A stretch of 64,000 bases of DNA from Shouchella xiaoxiensis (GTDB lineage: Bacteria; Bacillota; Bacilli; Bacillales; Bacillaceae_D), in contig NZ_JAFBCV010000004.1 of assembly GCF_016907895.1 (NCBI RefSeq), positions 62,001 to 126,000 on the forward strand, read 5' to 3'. Both the position numbers and the translations under genes were made by a program. Positions 8,386 to 18,069 of this stretch are shown here, in pieces (position 1 is the first letter of the stretch; every line of letters begins with the position of its first letter). The notes below the pieces were generated by a model that was not told the origin of the DNA, ran no database searches, and saw nothing but the letters and a program-made list of their open reading frames with translations.

Positions 8386-8565
8386 ACTTGATTCACTCCT
8401 TTTGCAACAGACCTACTTAACAGATAAGAAAATAATTAGTAAGGTAATCCCTGAGTTAGTGTATCATGATTTATCGAAAAAGCGGACTAGAAAGTGAAAT
8501 AGGTCGAAATGTGTTAAACTACTAAAAAAGAATGTTCAATAGTGAAGGGAGCATACCAAGCGCTT

Positions 8566-9762
8566 ATGGCACATGACTTTAATAAAGTAATCGGACGTAA
8601 AGGCACGGACAGTATGAAGTGGGATGCAACGAAAGAACGATTTGGAAAAGATGACTTAATTCCTCTGTGGGTTGCGGATATGGATTTTAAAGCTCCAGAA
8701 GAAGTGATTCAAGCATTGAAGGAAAAGGTCGAGCATGGTGTTTATGGCTACCCAGCTCCATCAGCAGACATAAATGATACCATTGTGAACTGGATCTCCA
8801 ATCAATATAATTGGAAAATTGAACCAGTTGATATTGTTCATGTAACAGGAGTCGTTCCAGCGATTAATCATTTGATCAAAGCGTTCACAGAAGAAAATGA
8901 TGAAGTGATTATACAAACACCAGTTTACTATCCTTTTTATGATGTTATTGAGAAAAGCAATCGACGTGTCGTTAAAAATCCGCTACGGTTTGATGGCGAA
9001 CAATATACAATGGATTTCCAAGGGTTAGAGGCCATTATTACAGAAAAAACGAAAATATTATTGCTGTGTAACCCGCATAATCCTGGTGGTCGTGTCTGGT
9101 CAAAAGATGAGTTGTATCAGCTTGCGGAGATTTGTGAGAAGCACAATTTGTATGTGATTTCGGATGAAATTCATGCTGATTTATTGTTTGATGGCTATAC
9201 GCATACACCATTTGCAAATGTGTTACAATCCTTGGAAAAAAGAGTGTTCACGACGATGGCCGCTACAAAAACCTTTAATCTAGCTGGAGTTCAAGGTGCA
9301 TACGTTGTAATAAAGGACGCCAAACTCAGACTTGATTATCGAAAAACATTAGCTTTAACATTTATGAATAGCGCAAATATGTTTTCACAGATTGCCACTA
9401 AAGCAGCATATGAACATGGTTTGCCATGGTTATCGGAATTAATGGACTATGTACAAGGGAATTACCAATTTGTTGAGGATTACTTAGTCACTCACATGCC
9501 AGAAATCAAGCCGATTAAACCGCAAGGAACGTATTTACTTTGGCTTAATTTTGAAAAGCTTGGCTTCACTGCAGATGAGCGGAAACGCTGGTTAACAGAA
9601 GAGGCAAGAGTCGCATTAAATCATGGGCCCATCTTTGGCGAAGAAGGGGAACATTTCGAGCGAATGAATTTGGCTACTCCTCGAACAACATTGGCAGAAG
9701 CGATGGACAGAATCCATGATGCATATAAAAAGATCAATGTTGATGCAGGAATGAAGCAATAA
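8566..9762 (+). CDS. patB: PatB/MalY-type C-S lyase (cystathionine beta-lyase family)
   Basis: PLP-dependent fold-type I lyase/aminotransferase of the MalY/PatB group, which cleaves carbon-sulfur bonds in cystathionine or cysteine conjugates. Catalytic Lys235 lies in AATKTFNLAG, and the cofactor-binding Asp in ISDEIHADL at about 198-206. Other family blocks are WVADMDF and CNPHNPGGRVW. I start at the ATG at 8566 (398 aa) because MAHDFNKVIGRKG aligns with family starts. The only good ribosome site, AAGGGAG, is 14 bases upstream, which is long, and the alternative GTG at 8542 lies before that site. Gene symbol by similarity. Confidence 0.85.
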   Translation: MAHDFNKVIGRKGTDSMKWDATKERFGKDDLIPLWVADMDFKAPEEVIQALKEKVEHGVYGYPAPSADINDTIVNWISNQYNWKIEPVDIVHVTGVVPAINHLIKAFTEENDEVIIQTPVYYPFYDVIEKSNRRVVKNPLRFDGEQYTMDFQGLEAIITEKTKILLLCNPHNPGGRVWSKDELYQLAEICEKHNLYVISDEIHADLLFDGYTHTPFANVLQSLEKRVFTTMAATKTFNLAGVQGAYVVIKDAKLRLDYRKTLALTFMNSANMFSQIATKAAYEHGLPWLSELMDYVQGNYQFVEDYLVTHMPEIKPIKPQGTYLLWLNFEKLGFTADERKRWLTEEARVALNHGPIFGEEGEHFERMNLATPRTTLAEAMDRIHDAYKKINVDAGMKQ

Positions 9763-9813
9763 AGAGCGAATTATAAGGTAGAGAATGTATCAGTTAAAAG
9801 GGGCCGTGAAACC

Positions 9814-9963
9814 ATGAGTAAACCTTCTAATTGTGTATCTAAGAAATTAGAGCAAGACTTCGCACGACAGTTAAATAGAGAGTTGTCTACTGAAGAAAAA
9901 GCGTTGCTGCAATGGATGGAGCAACAAACTTATGCAGGCATTAGAAGGAGTAGGGTGTCATGA
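9814..9963 (+). CDS. 49-codon small protein coupled to the YwpF-like gene
   Basis: A short ORF encoding 49 residues: a polar N terminus with one Cys, then a likely helix (KKLEQDFARQLNRELSTEEK, then ALLQWMEQQ) and a basic end. AAAAGGGG lies about 10 bases before the ATG, and the stop overlaps the next start as ATGA. Good ribosome site, coupling and sensible composition make it a real gene in my view. I do not recognise the family. It may act with the YwpF-like protein, but only position suggests this. Confidence 0.65.
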   Translation: MSKPSNCVSKKLEQDFARQLNRELSTEEKALLQWMEQQTYAGIRRSRVS

Positions 9964-10451
9964 AAACATTTAAATTACACGCTTTACAAGTCATTGACGG
10001 CCAACAAGGACAAATGAAACAACACTTGATTCCGCTTAAAGACGGATTAATTATTAACATGGAGAATGATGAGCATACATGGTTTGTAGATGCGGTTATT
10101 TCAAAGGAAGATGCCATTCAGTTTGAAAATGAACAAGAGGCAGATCGCCATATGCTAGTAAGTGTTGTTATTACTAGTAAAAACAATCATCCAGCAGTTA
10201 TGATTACATCAATTGAGTCGATCACAGAATTAGCCGAGGGCAAAAGCGTCGTTTTAAAAGGGAAAATCGTTTCTGGTCGTGATGATGTTCTTGAAGACGT
10301 ATTTGAAGATATTTTAGAAGAAGGTATTAATCGAGAAGTGGTTTTAGATGAATTTAAGCGACGTGTGGAAAAATTAGAAGCCTACTCTGATAAGACAATT
10401 GCAGAAGTGTATGATACTTATAAAAAAGATAAGAATTATCAACTCCTATAA
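9960..10451 (+). CDS. YwpF-like protein
   Basis: A 163-residue soluble protein whose N terminus MKTFKLHALQVIDG followed by PLKDGLIINMENDEHTW resembles YwpF-like proteins (PF14183) of Bacillus, function unknown. The C-terminal third is acidic and probably helical (DDVLEDVFEDILEEGINREV, then DEFKRRVEKLEAY). It starts inside the stop of the 49-codon gene and ends at a strong terminator, so the two form a small operon. No catalytic motif is visible. Confidence 0.72.
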   Translation: MKTFKLHALQVIDGQQGQMKQHLIPLKDGLIINMENDEHTWFVDAVISKEDAIQFENEQEADRHMLVSVVITSKNNHPAVMITSIESITELAEGKSVVLKGKIVSGRDDVLEDVFEDILEEGINREVVLDEFKRRVEKLEAYSDKTIAEVYDTYKKDKNYQLL

Positions 10452-10457
10452 AATAAG

Positions 10458-10490
10458 CACATGAAGGCAAAAGCCCTTCATGTGTTTTTT
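10458..10490 (+). terminator. Intrinsic terminator after the YwpF-like gene
   Basis: CACATGAAGG (10458-10467) pairs with CCTTCATGTG (10475-10484), followed by six Ts. Confidence 0.88.
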
Positions 10491-10570
10491 CTTGTTTTTA
10501 CTGCTTGCATAGCGTTGACATAATTGCCAATACTACATTTATCTAAAGCGTAAAAAGGGGCACATTCGTC

Positions 10571-11785
10571 GTGGCAAATGTCAAAAAAACATGGGGACTC
10601 ATTTCCCTATCTTCCGTTCCGCTTGTTATGACTTTGGGTAATTCCATGCTCATTCCCGTATTACCGACAATCGGTAAAGAGTTAGAAATTAGTTCATTTA
10701 TGGTCAGTTTACTTATCACCGCTTATTCAGTTGTAGCAATTGTTTTTATTCCAATCGCTGGTTACTTGTCAGATCATATAGGAAGAAAACAAGTCATTGT
10801 TCCGAGTTTAATCATTGCAGGAGTAGGCGGATTCATTGCAGGTGTTGCCTCATGGAAGATGGCTGATCCTTATTGGGTCATCCTGATAGGTCGATTGTTG
10901 CAAGGGATTGGCGCGGCAGGTGCAGCACCTATTGTCATGCCTTTTGTAGGGGATTTGTTTAAAGACAAACAGCAGGTAAGTGAAGGGCTCGGTCTGATTG
11001 AAACATCAAATACGTTTGGAAAAGTGTTAAGTCCTATTTTCGGTGCGCTACTCGCATCATTTATTTGGTTTATGCCTTTTTTTGCATTTCCAGTGTTTTG
11101 TACGTTAGCTATTTTGCTAGTGATCTTTCTTGTTGAAACCCCTGAGAAAATGAAAAAGCCAAAAAATTTCAGACAGTTTTTAAAGTCGATTAAGAAGATT
11201 TTTAAGCGAGAGGGACGCTGGCTATACACTGTATTTATTGCTGGTGGAGTATGTATGTATATTTTATTTGGTGTGCTTTTTTATTTATCGACATTTTTAG
11301 AGGAGTCACATCATATCCACGGAATTCGAAAAGGGGTTATTCTTGCTTTTCCTTTACTTGCACTATGTCTTAGTTCATTTGGAGCTGGTAAATTAATTGG
11401 GCAAGATCAGTCGAAAATGCGGTGGGTAACCATCGCTGGTTTATCGTTACTCGCGATTTCTGTATTTATTGTCTCATTCAATAAGGAATTGTATATGATG
11501 CTCACAGCATTATTTGCAGCTGGAATTGGCATTGGTGCAACGTTACCAAGCCTTGATGCCTTTGTGACAGAAGGAATTCCAGCAGAACAAAGAGGCTCGA
11601 TTTCTTCTTTTTATAATAGTACCCGTTTTATCGGTGTAGCGGTTGGTCCTCCTTTATTTGCTTTGTTTATGAAAGGAAGTCATTTATATACGTTTGTTGG
11701 AAATGCATTGCTCATCCTTGTAACAATTGTTCTTGTTTTTTGGGGGATTCGGCCGCAAAAAAAAGCGGTCAGAACGTGGTGGTAA
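10571..11785 (+). CDS. MFS drug/metabolite exporter (DHA1 type)
   Basis: A 12-segment major facilitator transporter (404 aa) of the drug:H+ antiporter-1 type. Visible are motif A, GYLSDHIGRKQVI (about 64-76), a GRLLQGIGAAGAAP stretch in segment 4, and the late IPAEQRGSISSFYNSTRFIG block. It most likely exports a toxic compound; the substrate is unknown. It uses a GTG start 10 bases after AAAAAGGGG. It is transcribed alone after the upstream terminator. Confidence 0.85.
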   Translation: MANVKKTWGLISLSSVPLVMTLGNSMLIPVLPTIGKELEISSFMVSLLITAYSVVAIVFIPIAGYLSDHIGRKQVIVPSLIIAGVGGFIAGVASWKMADPYWVILIGRLLQGIGAAGAAPIVMPFVGDLFKDKQQVSEGLGLIETSNTFGKVLSPIFGALLASFIWFMPFFAFPVFCTLAILLVIFLVETPEKMKKPKNFRQFLKSIKKIFKREGRWLYTVFIAGGVCMYILFGVLFYLSTFLEESHHIHGIRKGVILAFPLLALCLSSFGAGKLIGQDQSKMRWVTIAGLSLLAISVFIVSFNKELYMMLTALFAAGIGIGATLPSLDAFVTEGIPAEQRGSISSFYNSTRFIGVAVGPPLFALFMKGSHLYTFVGNALLILVTIVLVFWGIRPQKKAVRTWW

Positions 11786-11845
11786 TAGACGGATTTTGTT
11801 TTATTGGGCTATACTTTAAGGAAGTAAATGAAAGGGTGAGTTTAA

Positions 11846-12325
11846 ATGAAACACTTTCTTGATGTGAATGGCAATGATGTTAAGCTCGTGCTTGGCAATG
11901 AGCAGCCCTTTACAAATAAACCCGATCACGTCCTTGTACTGACTAGACACAAGTCCCAGTGGGTTCTTACCGATCATCAAGAGCGTGGATTTGAGTTTCC
12001 TGGTGGAAAGGTTGAACGTGACGAGACCGTGGAAGATGCTGCTATGAGAGAGGTACGGGAAGAGACTGGCGGCATCGTAAAAAAACTCGTCTATCTTGGT
12101 CAATATCAAGTAACAGATTCAGGAAAAACGTTCTGGAAGACCATTTATTTTTCTATTCTCGATGAAGTCGAAGAAAGAAGCCATTATTACGAAACAGATG
12201 GTCCAGTTTATATGCAGGAGCTACCGGTTGGTTTAAAAGCGGATGACCGATTTAGTTTTATTATGAAGGATGAAGTTGTAACTAGCGCCATTCAATTTGC
12301 GATTGAGCAAGGGCTCATGTCATAA
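11846..12325 (+). CDS. ytkD: Nudix hydrolase YtkD
   Basis: A 159-residue Nudix pyrophosphohydrolase. The Nudix box spans residues 54-76 (GKVERDE, then seven residues, then REVREETGG) with metal-binding Glu72 and Glu73. The N-terminal MKHFLDVNGNDVKLVLG and WVLTDHQERGFEFPGGK blocks match YtkD of Bacillus, reported as an oxidised-nucleotide and NTP hydrolase. AAAGGGTGA lies 7 bases before the ATG. It ends at a terminator shared with the convergent ABC-transporter operon, as the yt gene order predicts. Confidence 0.88.
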   Translation: MKHFLDVNGNDVKLVLGNEQPFTNKPDHVLVLTRHKSQWVLTDHQERGFEFPGGKVERDETVEDAAMREVREETGGIVKKLVYLGQYQVTDSGKTFWKTIYFSILDEVEERSHYYETDGPVYMQELPVGLKADDRFSFIMKDEVVTSAIQFAIEQGLMS

Positions 12326-12356
12326 AAAACGCCCATTCAAAATGGGCGTTTTTTAT
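12322..12356. terminator. Bidirectional terminator between ytkD and ytlD
   Basis: A 16-bp stem (12322-12337 with 12341-12356) built on AACGCCCATT/AATGGGCGTT with A and T tracts. It overlaps both stop regions. Confidence 0.9.
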
Positions 12357-13150
12357 GGGTGGAACCGAGTCATTCGTTTTTCTGCATATTCTACAGCCAA
12401 GTACATAAACGTCGCGAGAATAGCGATCACAAATAGGCTCATAAAAACGAGATTAAAATTAAACACTTGGAAGCCATAGATAATTAAATAGCCAAGACCT
12501 TGTTTAGAAACAAGGAATTCACCAACAATAACACCAACCCAGGCTAAACCTACATTCATTTTTAACGTTGAAACGATAACGGGTATGGATGCAGGATAGA
12601 TAACTTGGCGGAAAATTTGTTTTTTATTCGCAGAAAAGGTTCGCATAACTTTAATATAGTTTTCATCAACTTCTTTAAAAGCCGTATGAACAACCATTGT
12701 TGTGATGATGACAGATACAAGCATGCCCATTGCAATAATGGAGCCCATATTCGGACCAATACCGACAATTAAAATCGGACCGATGGCAACTTTAGGCATT
12801 GAATTAAGAATAACTAAAAAGGGATCAACTATTTTTGCAAGGGTGGTTGACCACCACAGTAAAGCTGCTAAACATGTGCCGACAATGGTTCCTAAGAGGA
12901 AGCCTAATACCGTTTCAAACATCGTAACTGAAGCATGTAACCATAAAGTTCCTGCCATAATATGTTCGTACAACAGCGATAAGACCCGTGTTGGCATACT
13001 AAATAAAAGAGGATCAATCCAAGTCATTCTTGCTGCTAATTCCCAGAAGCTAAAAAACAATATGAGAATTGTAATTTGAACTAGTCGAACCGACCTTTTC
13101 TCTTTGCGTTTTGACTGTAAATAAGATTGATACAAATCAGTTGGTTTCAA
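12353..13150 (-). CDS. ytlD: ABC transporter permease YtlD
   Basis: Inner-membrane permease (265 aa) of the SsuC/TauC/ThiX class. Six hydrophobic segments are visible, with the cytoplasmic EAA-type loop [20 protein letters not shown] before [10 protein letters not shown]. It uses a TTG start about 10 bases after AAGGAG; the start lies inside the end of the ATPase gene (14-base overlap), so the two are coupled. With the ATPase and lipoprotein below it forms a complete importer. The substrate could be a sulfonate, a thiamine-precursor pyrimidine or a similar small molecule. Confidence 0.87.
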   Translation of the reverse strand: MKPTDLYQSYLQSKRKEKRSVRLVQITILILFFSFWELAARMTWIDPLLFSMPTRVLSLLYEHIMAGTLWLHASVTMFETVLGFLLGTIVGTCLAALLWWSTTLAKIVDPFLVILNSMPKVAIGPILIVGIGPNMGSIIAMGMLVSVIITTMVVHTAFKEVDENYIKVMRTFSANKKQIFRQVIYPASIPVIVSTLKMNVGLAWVGVIVGEFLVSKQGLGYLIIYGFQVFNFNLVFMSLFVIAILATFMYLAVEYAEKRMTRFHP

Positions 13151-13889
13151 AACGTTCCAACTCCTTCCAAATTAATTGGAATTGGTTTTGAAACTCTGGA
13201 TGTTGTCTGCTATCAAATGGAGATAATGCTCGAATTGCTTGCGGTACTGTAAATAATTGTGCGACTCGACCAGGACGAGAAGTAAATAAGACAATTCGAT
13301 CACTCATGGCGATTGCTTCGCTAATGTCATGTGTGACTAAAATGGCTGTTTTCTTTTCCATTTTTAACGTATTTGAAACAAGATCCTCCAGTTTAAGCTT
13401 TGTCTGCTGATCTAAAGCAGAGAAAGGTTCGTCTAATAACATGAGAGAGGGTTCTGTTGCTAACGTTCGCACGAGAGCGACCCGTTGGCGCATGCCTCCA
13501 GATAGTGCTTGAGGACGTTCTTGTCGTTTGTCGCTTAAACCGAATCGATCTAACCAACGCAGTGCTTTTTTATTCGATATTTCATTATGGATACCTAGGA
13601 TGCGTTGTCCGAGAGTAATGTTATCCTCTATTGTTAGCCATGGAAACAAATAATCATGTTGAAGCATGTAGCCTATTGATTGCTGGTCCTTAATAAACAC
13701 ACTTCCAGCTGTCGGTTTGATTAACCCGGCAATGATTGATAGTAACGTTGTTTTACCACAGCCGCTTGGTCCAATAAAAGAAACAAATTCTCCTTCTTTT
13801 ACATCGAGCGAAACATCGGACAATGCAGGAAAAGCTCCAGCTTCATTTACATACGTTAATGAGAGTCCTTTAATTGCAACGCGAGACAC
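13137..13889 (-). CDS. ytlC: ABC transporter ATPase YtlC
   Basis: Cytoplasmic ATPase (250 aa) of an NMT1/SsuB-type importer. Walker A GPSGCGKT is at 40-47, Q-loop Gln in YMLQHD near 77, signature LSGGMRQR at 129-136, Walker B LMLLDEP at 149-155 and the H-loop in LVTHD. A GTG start follows GAAGGTGG, 3 bases after the lipoprotein gene stop. It is the middle gene of ytlA-ytlC-ytlD. Confidence 0.92.
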   Translation of the reverse strand: MSRVAIKGLSLTYVNEAGAFPALSDVSLDVKEGEFVSFIGPSGCGKTTLLSIIAGLIKPTAGSVFIKDQQSIGYMLQHDYLFPWLTIEDNITLGQRILGIHNEISNKKALRWLDRFGLSDKRQERPQALSGGMRQRVALVRTLATEPSLMLLDEPFSALDQQTKLKLEDLVSNTLKMEKKTAILVTHDISEAIAMSDRIVLFTSRPGRVAQLFTVPQAIRALSPFDSRQHPEFQNQFQLIWKELERFETN

Positions 13890-13892
13890 GGT

Positions 13893-14888
13893 TTAGCCAC
13901 CTTCATTCATTGCTTTTTTGGCTATGTCAACGTCTACTAAGTCATCAAAAGGAACTCGGTCAGGTAATTCCCCAGCTTCTTCCATGATGTCTAACAACGT
14001 TTGCCAAGCTTCTTCAGTTAAAAGGGGATCACTGGCATAAGAATCTTGTTCCTTGTAGCGTTCAACAGAGCTTATAAGGATATCGAGATCCGTATCTTCA
14101 AAATAGGATTCAATCATTTCAGCAGTTTTTTCGGCGCTTTGGTTCTGAATCAATTGCTGGCCTTTGTATAAGGCTTTTGAAAAGCGGACAAATAAATCAG
14201 GGTCTTTTTCCAACATGCTTTCTTTAGCCATGAAAGAAGTGTAGGGAACAAGACCGGATTCTGCTCCGAAAGAGGCAATAACTTTCCCAATACCTTCTTT
14301 TTCAAATGTCGATGCCTGTGGTTCAAAAAGCTGAACGAAATCACCTGTTCCTGATGCAAATGCGCTTGGAATGTTTCCGAAATCAACATTCTGTAGGAGG
14401 GTTAAATCATTTTTTAGATCGATGTTTTTTTGCTTGAGCACATACTCTCCAACCATTTGAGGCATTCCTCCCTTACGTTGTCCTAGGAACGTACTATCAT
14501 TGAGGTCATTCCAGTCGAAATTAGAGAGATCTTCTCTTGCCACTAAAAAGGTGCCATCCGTTTGAGTTAGGGCAGCGAAGTTAATTGCAGGATCAGCAGC
14601 TTCTTGAGCGGCCACATAAATAGAAGTTTCAGAGCCAACTAATGCGACATCTGCGCCTCCAGATAAGAGTGAGGTCATCGTTTTGTCTCCACCCCAAGTG
14701 GTTGTCAGTTCAACTTCAATGTTCTCTTCTTCAAAATACCCTTCTGCTAATGCAGCATAAAAAGGGGCATAGAATACAGAGCGAGTTACCTCAGCAACTT
14801 GAACAGAATCAGCCTCATCCGTTGAGGCACATCCCGAAATCACAAAGCAGAATGCTAGACCGCATATCGTGTAAAATAGATGTTTCAA
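13893..14888 (-). CDS. ytlA: ABC transporter substrate-binding lipoprotein YtlA (NMT1/THI5-like)
   Basis: Lipoprotein (331 aa) with signal LKHLFYTICGLAFCFVISGC; the lipidated Cys is residue 20. The mature part is an NMT1/THI5-like periplasmic-binding fold, seen in RSVFYAPFYAALAEGYFEEE and the TTTWGGDKTMTSLLSGGADV block. Such proteins bind sulfonates, nitrate or thiamine-pyrimidine precursors, and the ligand cannot be read from sequence. It has a TTG start 9 bases after AAAGGAG. It is first gene of the ytlA-C-D operon, which no known riboswitch motif precedes. Confidence 0.88.
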   Translation of the reverse strand: MKHLFYTICGLAFCFVISGCASTDEADSVQVAEVTRSVFYAPFYAALAEGYFEEENIEVELTTTWGGDKTMTSLLSGGADVALVGSETSIYVAAQEAADPAINFAALTQTDGTFLVAREDLSNFDWNDLNDSTFLGQRKGGMPQMVGEYVLKQKNIDLKNDLTLLQNVDFGNIPSAFASGTGDFVQLFEPQASTFEKEGIGKVIASFGAESGLVPYTSFMAKESMLEKDPDLFVRFSKALYKGQQLIQNQSAEKTAEMIESYFEDTDLDILISSVERYKEQDSYASDPLLTEEAWQTLLDIMEEAGELPDRVPFDDLVDVDIAKKAMNEGG

Positions 14889-15010
14889 CTCTTCTCACTC
14901 CTTTAGTGTTTTCTTCAAACGAGTAATGGGAAAATAGCTTTATTGGCACACTATGCAAGCAAACGAAAAAGGGTGTATGCCCATGCTTATACAAAAGAAG
15001 GAGAAGTGAG

Positions 15011-15790
15011 ATGATTATTAAGAAAGTAAGAGTGCCTTCCCCGCATCCTGGCATCTATCTTTTTGAAGTAACCTATTTGAGTGATGGATTAAAGGTCATT
15101 GGTCTCATGGCAGAACCAACGTGCTCAGACTCTTTACCAGGGTTGCTATATTTAAGGGGCGGGATAAAATCAGTTGGAATGGTCAGAGTCCAGCGTATCG
15201 TTCAGTGGGCTCATGAAGGGTTTATTGTATTTGCACCTTATTATCGGGGGAACCGCGGTGGTGAAGGAAGAGAGGACTTCTGCGGCGATGATCGTGAAGA
15301 TGCTTATCAGGCGTTTGATCTTTTAGAACAACACCCGAAGTTGTCTGTTGAAGCAGGTATACATGTGGTCGGCTTTTCAAGAGGAGGTATTATGGCTCTC
15401 TGGACGGGAATTAAGCGCCCGCAAACGAAGACTGTTACAAGTTGGAATGGAGTAACGGACATGGTGCTTACATATGAAGAGAGGATTGATTTACGAAAAA
15501 TGATGAAGCGAGTAATTGGAGGAACGCCTTGGAAGTATCCAGAACGATATGCTGATCGAACGCCACTTGCACATTTAGACTCATTTAAGCCACAGCTTCT
15601 GATTATACATGGTGAAAAGGACAAACATGTTTCCGTAGAGCATGTACATCAATTAGTAGAATCCTTACCGTCGTCTAACCAAGCACATACATGGATCTTC
15701 CCAGAGTTTAGTCATCATTTCCCGCCGGCAGAACAGGCATGGACATTATCAAGAGCGGCTCAATGGATGAAGGAAAAGAGCAACCCTTAA
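15011..15790 (+). CDS. ytmA: Prolyl-oligopeptidase-family hydrolase YtmA
   Basis: Cytosolic alpha/beta hydrolase (259 aa), predicted peptidase or esterase. Nucleophile Ser123 is in GFSRGG, the acid Asp204 in HGEKD, and the catalytic His is 235 or 236 in FSHHFPP. The YLRGGIKSVGMVR and PYYRGNRGGEG blocks match YtmA as I recall it. AGAAGGAGAAGTG precedes the ATG. No physiological substrate is known to me. It is convergent with pckA. Confidence 0.87.
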   Translation: MIIKKVRVPSPHPGIYLFEVTYLSDGLKVIGLMAEPTCSDSLPGLLYLRGGIKSVGMVRVQRIVQWAHEGFIVFAPYYRGNRGGEGREDFCGDDREDAYQAFDLLEQHPKLSVEAGIHVVGFSRGGIMALWTGIKRPQTKTVTSWNGVTDMVLTYEERIDLRKMMKRVIGGTPWKYPERYADRTPLAHLDSFKPQLLIIHGEKDKHVSVEHVHQLVESLPSSNQAHTWIFPEFSHHFPPAEQAWTLSRAAQWMKEKSNP

Positions 15791-15808
15791 TGTAAGGGCT
15801 GCTCTTTT
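15774..15808. terminator. Bidirectional terminator between ytmA and pckA
   Basis: 15774-15789 pairs with 15793-15808 with one mismatch, followed by Ts on the plus strand. It overlaps the ytmA stop. Confidence 0.88.
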
Positions 15809-17386
15809 TTATAATTGAATGGGTCCTGCCAACCGAACGGCTTCCTTAGCATGATCAAAGCGCTTAAAGTTTTCAATAAATTGCGTAGCCAGTTGTTTTG
15901 CTGTTTGATCATATGCGTCTTTATCTTCCCATGCATGTCGAGGATTTAACAGCTCATCTGGAACGCCTGGACAGCGCACGGGCATTGCTAAACCAAATAT
16001 CGGGTCTATTTCTGTATCTGTGTTGCTTAATTCACCTTGTAATGCAGCTTCAACCATTGCGCGTGTATAACGTAATTTCATACGGCTACCAGTCCCATAG
16101 CTACCACCGGTCCAACCAGTGTTGACTAAAAACACATCCACATTGTCGCTCTCTATTTTTTCACCAAGCATTGATGCATACGTTTCAGGTGTGCGCGGTA
16201 AAAAAGGCGCTCCGAAACAGGTTGAGAAGGTAGCTTCTGGTTTTGTTATCCCGCGCTCGGTGCCGGCTAATTTACTCGTATAACCTGATAGGAAATGATA
16301 CATTGCTTGTTCCTTCGTGAGCTTGCTGATCGGAGGAAGAACACCAAACGCATCTGCAGTTAAAAAGATAATCGCGGTTGGACTGCCAGCAACACCAGGA
16401 ATAACGGCATTCGGTATGGCGTTAATTGGATAAGCCGCTCGCGTATTTTCTGTTAGATCGGTACTGTCATAATTCGCCTTACCACCAGAAACAACAACAT
16501 TTTCAAGCACCGATCCAAAGGAGATGGCATTCCAAATTTGCGGCTCGTTTTCCTGAGACAGATTAATGCATTTCGCATAACAACCGCCTTCGATGTTAAA
16601 GATACCATTCTGAGACCAGCCATGCTCGTCATCACCAATTAATGAACGATTATTGGAGGCTGACAGCGTTGTTTTACCTGTACCTGATAAACCGAAGAAT
16701 AGGGCGGTTTCACCGTTTTCATTTGTATTAGCAGAACAGTGCATCGGTAATACTTTTGAATCTGGAAGCAAATAATTCATCACAGAGAAAATCGCTTTTT
16801 TCATTTCACCAGCATATTCTGTTCCTCCAATTAAGATGATGCGTTCCTCAAAAGAAACGATGACAAATGCTTCAGAGTTTGTTCCATCTATCTCAGGATC
16901 AGCTTTGAATGTTGGTGCACTTACAATTGTGAAAGGAGCTTGATTGGTTTGAGTTGCGTCTCCTTCACGAATAAACAATTGACGTGCAAATAGATGGTGC
17001 CAAGCAAATTCATTAATATAGGTGATTGGTAATTGGTAGGAAGGATCTGCACCAGCGTATCCGGTTGATGCATAACGAACGTCTTTTTGCTGCAAATGAT
17101 TTAGTACTTTATCGTATAAGCGCTTAAATGTTTTCACTGAAATGGATTTATTAACAGGACCCCAATCGATTTTATCCTGAGTTGATGGCTCATCAACAAT
17201 AAATTTATCTTTTGGTGAGCGTCCAGTATATAAACCAGTTTGCACAGAAAGAGCGCCTGTATCAGTTAATTCGCCTTCTTGACTAATTAATGCGCGTTCT
17301 ACCAATGAAGGAACAGATAATTGATGGACTGTTCGAGGGCTAGAAAGCAATTGTTCTAATTGAGTAGATCCTTGTAAAATTTTCAT
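15809..17386 (-). CDS. pckA: Phosphoenolpyruvate carboxykinase (ATP)
   Basis: Converts oxaloacetate plus ATP to phosphoenolpyruvate, the first step of gluconeogenesis. It shows [14 protein letters not shown] (54-67), kinase-1a P-loop GLSGTGKTT (232-240) and the metal-binding GDDEHGW block at about 251-257. I start at the ATG at 17386 (525 aa), 8 bases after AAGGAG; an open frame extends further but has no support. Expression in Bacillus is gluconeogenic (CcpN-repressed). I could not identify an operator with confidence here. Confidence 0.96.
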   Translation of the reverse strand: MKILQGSTQLEQLLSSPRTVHQLSVPSLVERALISQEGELTDTGALSVQTGLYTGRSPKDKFIVDEPSTQDKIDWGPVNKSISVKTFKRLYDKVLNHLQQKDVRYASTGYAGADPSYQLPITYINEFAWHHLFARQLFIREGDATQTNQAPFTIVSAPTFKADPEIDGTNSEAFVIVSFEERIILIGGTEYAGEMKKAIFSVMNYLLPDSKVLPMHCSANTNENGETALFFGLSGTGKTTLSASNNRSLIGDDEHGWSQNGIFNIEGGCYAKCINLSQENEPQIWNAISFGSVLENVVVSGGKANYDSTDLTENTRAAYPINAIPNAVIPGVAGSPTAIIFLTADAFGVLPPISKLTKEQAMYHFLSGYTSKLAGTERGITKPEATFSTCFGAPFLPRTPETYASMLGEKIESDNVDVFLVNTGWTGGSYGTGSRMKLRYTRAMVEAALQGELSNTDTEIDPIFGLAMPVRCPGVPDELLNPRHAWEDKDAYDQTAKQLATQFIENFKRFDHAKEAVRLAGPIQL

Positions 17387-17744
17387 CAAATAAGCTCCTT
17401 TTTCATGAAGATTCGTGTGATTAGTATAACACATTATATTTAATAGTCCATACTAAAGTGAGTGAAAAGGCATACTTTATTTTAAAAGATATGTCCAATA
17501 CTAAAACATTGTTAATGGATCTGTTAATAAATGATCGACTTACTCGATCTTCTCTTGTTTTATCCCTTGAATTGTTCCTAAATCACTTTTCAACTGTAGC
17601 TGTATATGGTACACTAAATCGCGAAACGAACGAGGCGCCAATTTTTTAAGAGAAATTGTTACGGTCAAGAATTGTTTTTTCTTGGATCACTTAGACAATG
17701 ATTCTTCAAATTGGGTTACACTGATGAATATGCAGTTAACATAA
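17387..17744. other. Intergenic region between divergent pckA and metK leader
   Basis: Holds the pckA promoter region on the minus strand and the start of the metK transcript on the plus strand. A 63-codon open frame at 17458-17649 has no ribosome site and is not accepted. A short hairpin CAAGAA/TTCTTG lies near 17666-17684. A poorly matching promoter (TAGACA and TACACT at 17692-17722, 19-base spacer) could start the riboswitch RNA. Confidence 0.4.
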
Positions 17745-17860
17745 CGCTTTTATCCAGAGATGGTGGAGGGACAGGCCCGAAGAAACCCAGCAACCAACAC
17801 GTCAAGTGGAAAGGTGCTAACCTGCAGAATCATTTTAATGGTTCTGGGAGATAAGAGGCG
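17745..17860 (+). promoter_or_regulatory. SAM-I (S-box) riboswitch aptamer
   Basis: The conserved S-box core is visible: CCAGAGATGGTGGAGGGAC, then GGCCCGAAGAAACCCAGCAAC, closed by a P1 helix between 17745-17754 and 17850-17860. It senses S-adenosylmethionine. Bound SAM stabilises P1 and favours the terminator that follows, switching off metK, the enzyme that makes SAM. Confidence 0.95.
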
Positions 17861-17874
17861 ATAGGTATAGATAT

Positions 17875-17905
17875 AAGCCCTTTTCTTCATTGAAAAGGGC
17901 TTTTC
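17875..17905 (+). terminator. SAM riboswitch expression-platform terminator
   Basis: AAGCCCTTTTC (17875-17885) pairs with GAAAAGGGCTT (17892-17902) and ends in TTTT. It is the conditional terminator of the metK leader. About 165 bases of leader follow before the metK start. Confidence 0.9.
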
Positions 17906-18069
17906 TCATTGCTCTTTTTAATAAAGGATAAGGTACGCGGAAACGCTATATGGCATAGGATGCCTTTAGCCTAATGAATGCCCAATTTATCTCTGATTCG
18001 TTCGTTATATCCAATACATGGAAAACTATGTAGCAACAATGGTTTAAAAAAAGAAGGAGGATTTTACGA

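Noticed and set aside
17458-17649. 63-codon frame between pckA and metK
   Set aside because: GTG start without ribosome site, low-complexity product, and it lies in the regulatory region ahead of the SAM riboswitch.
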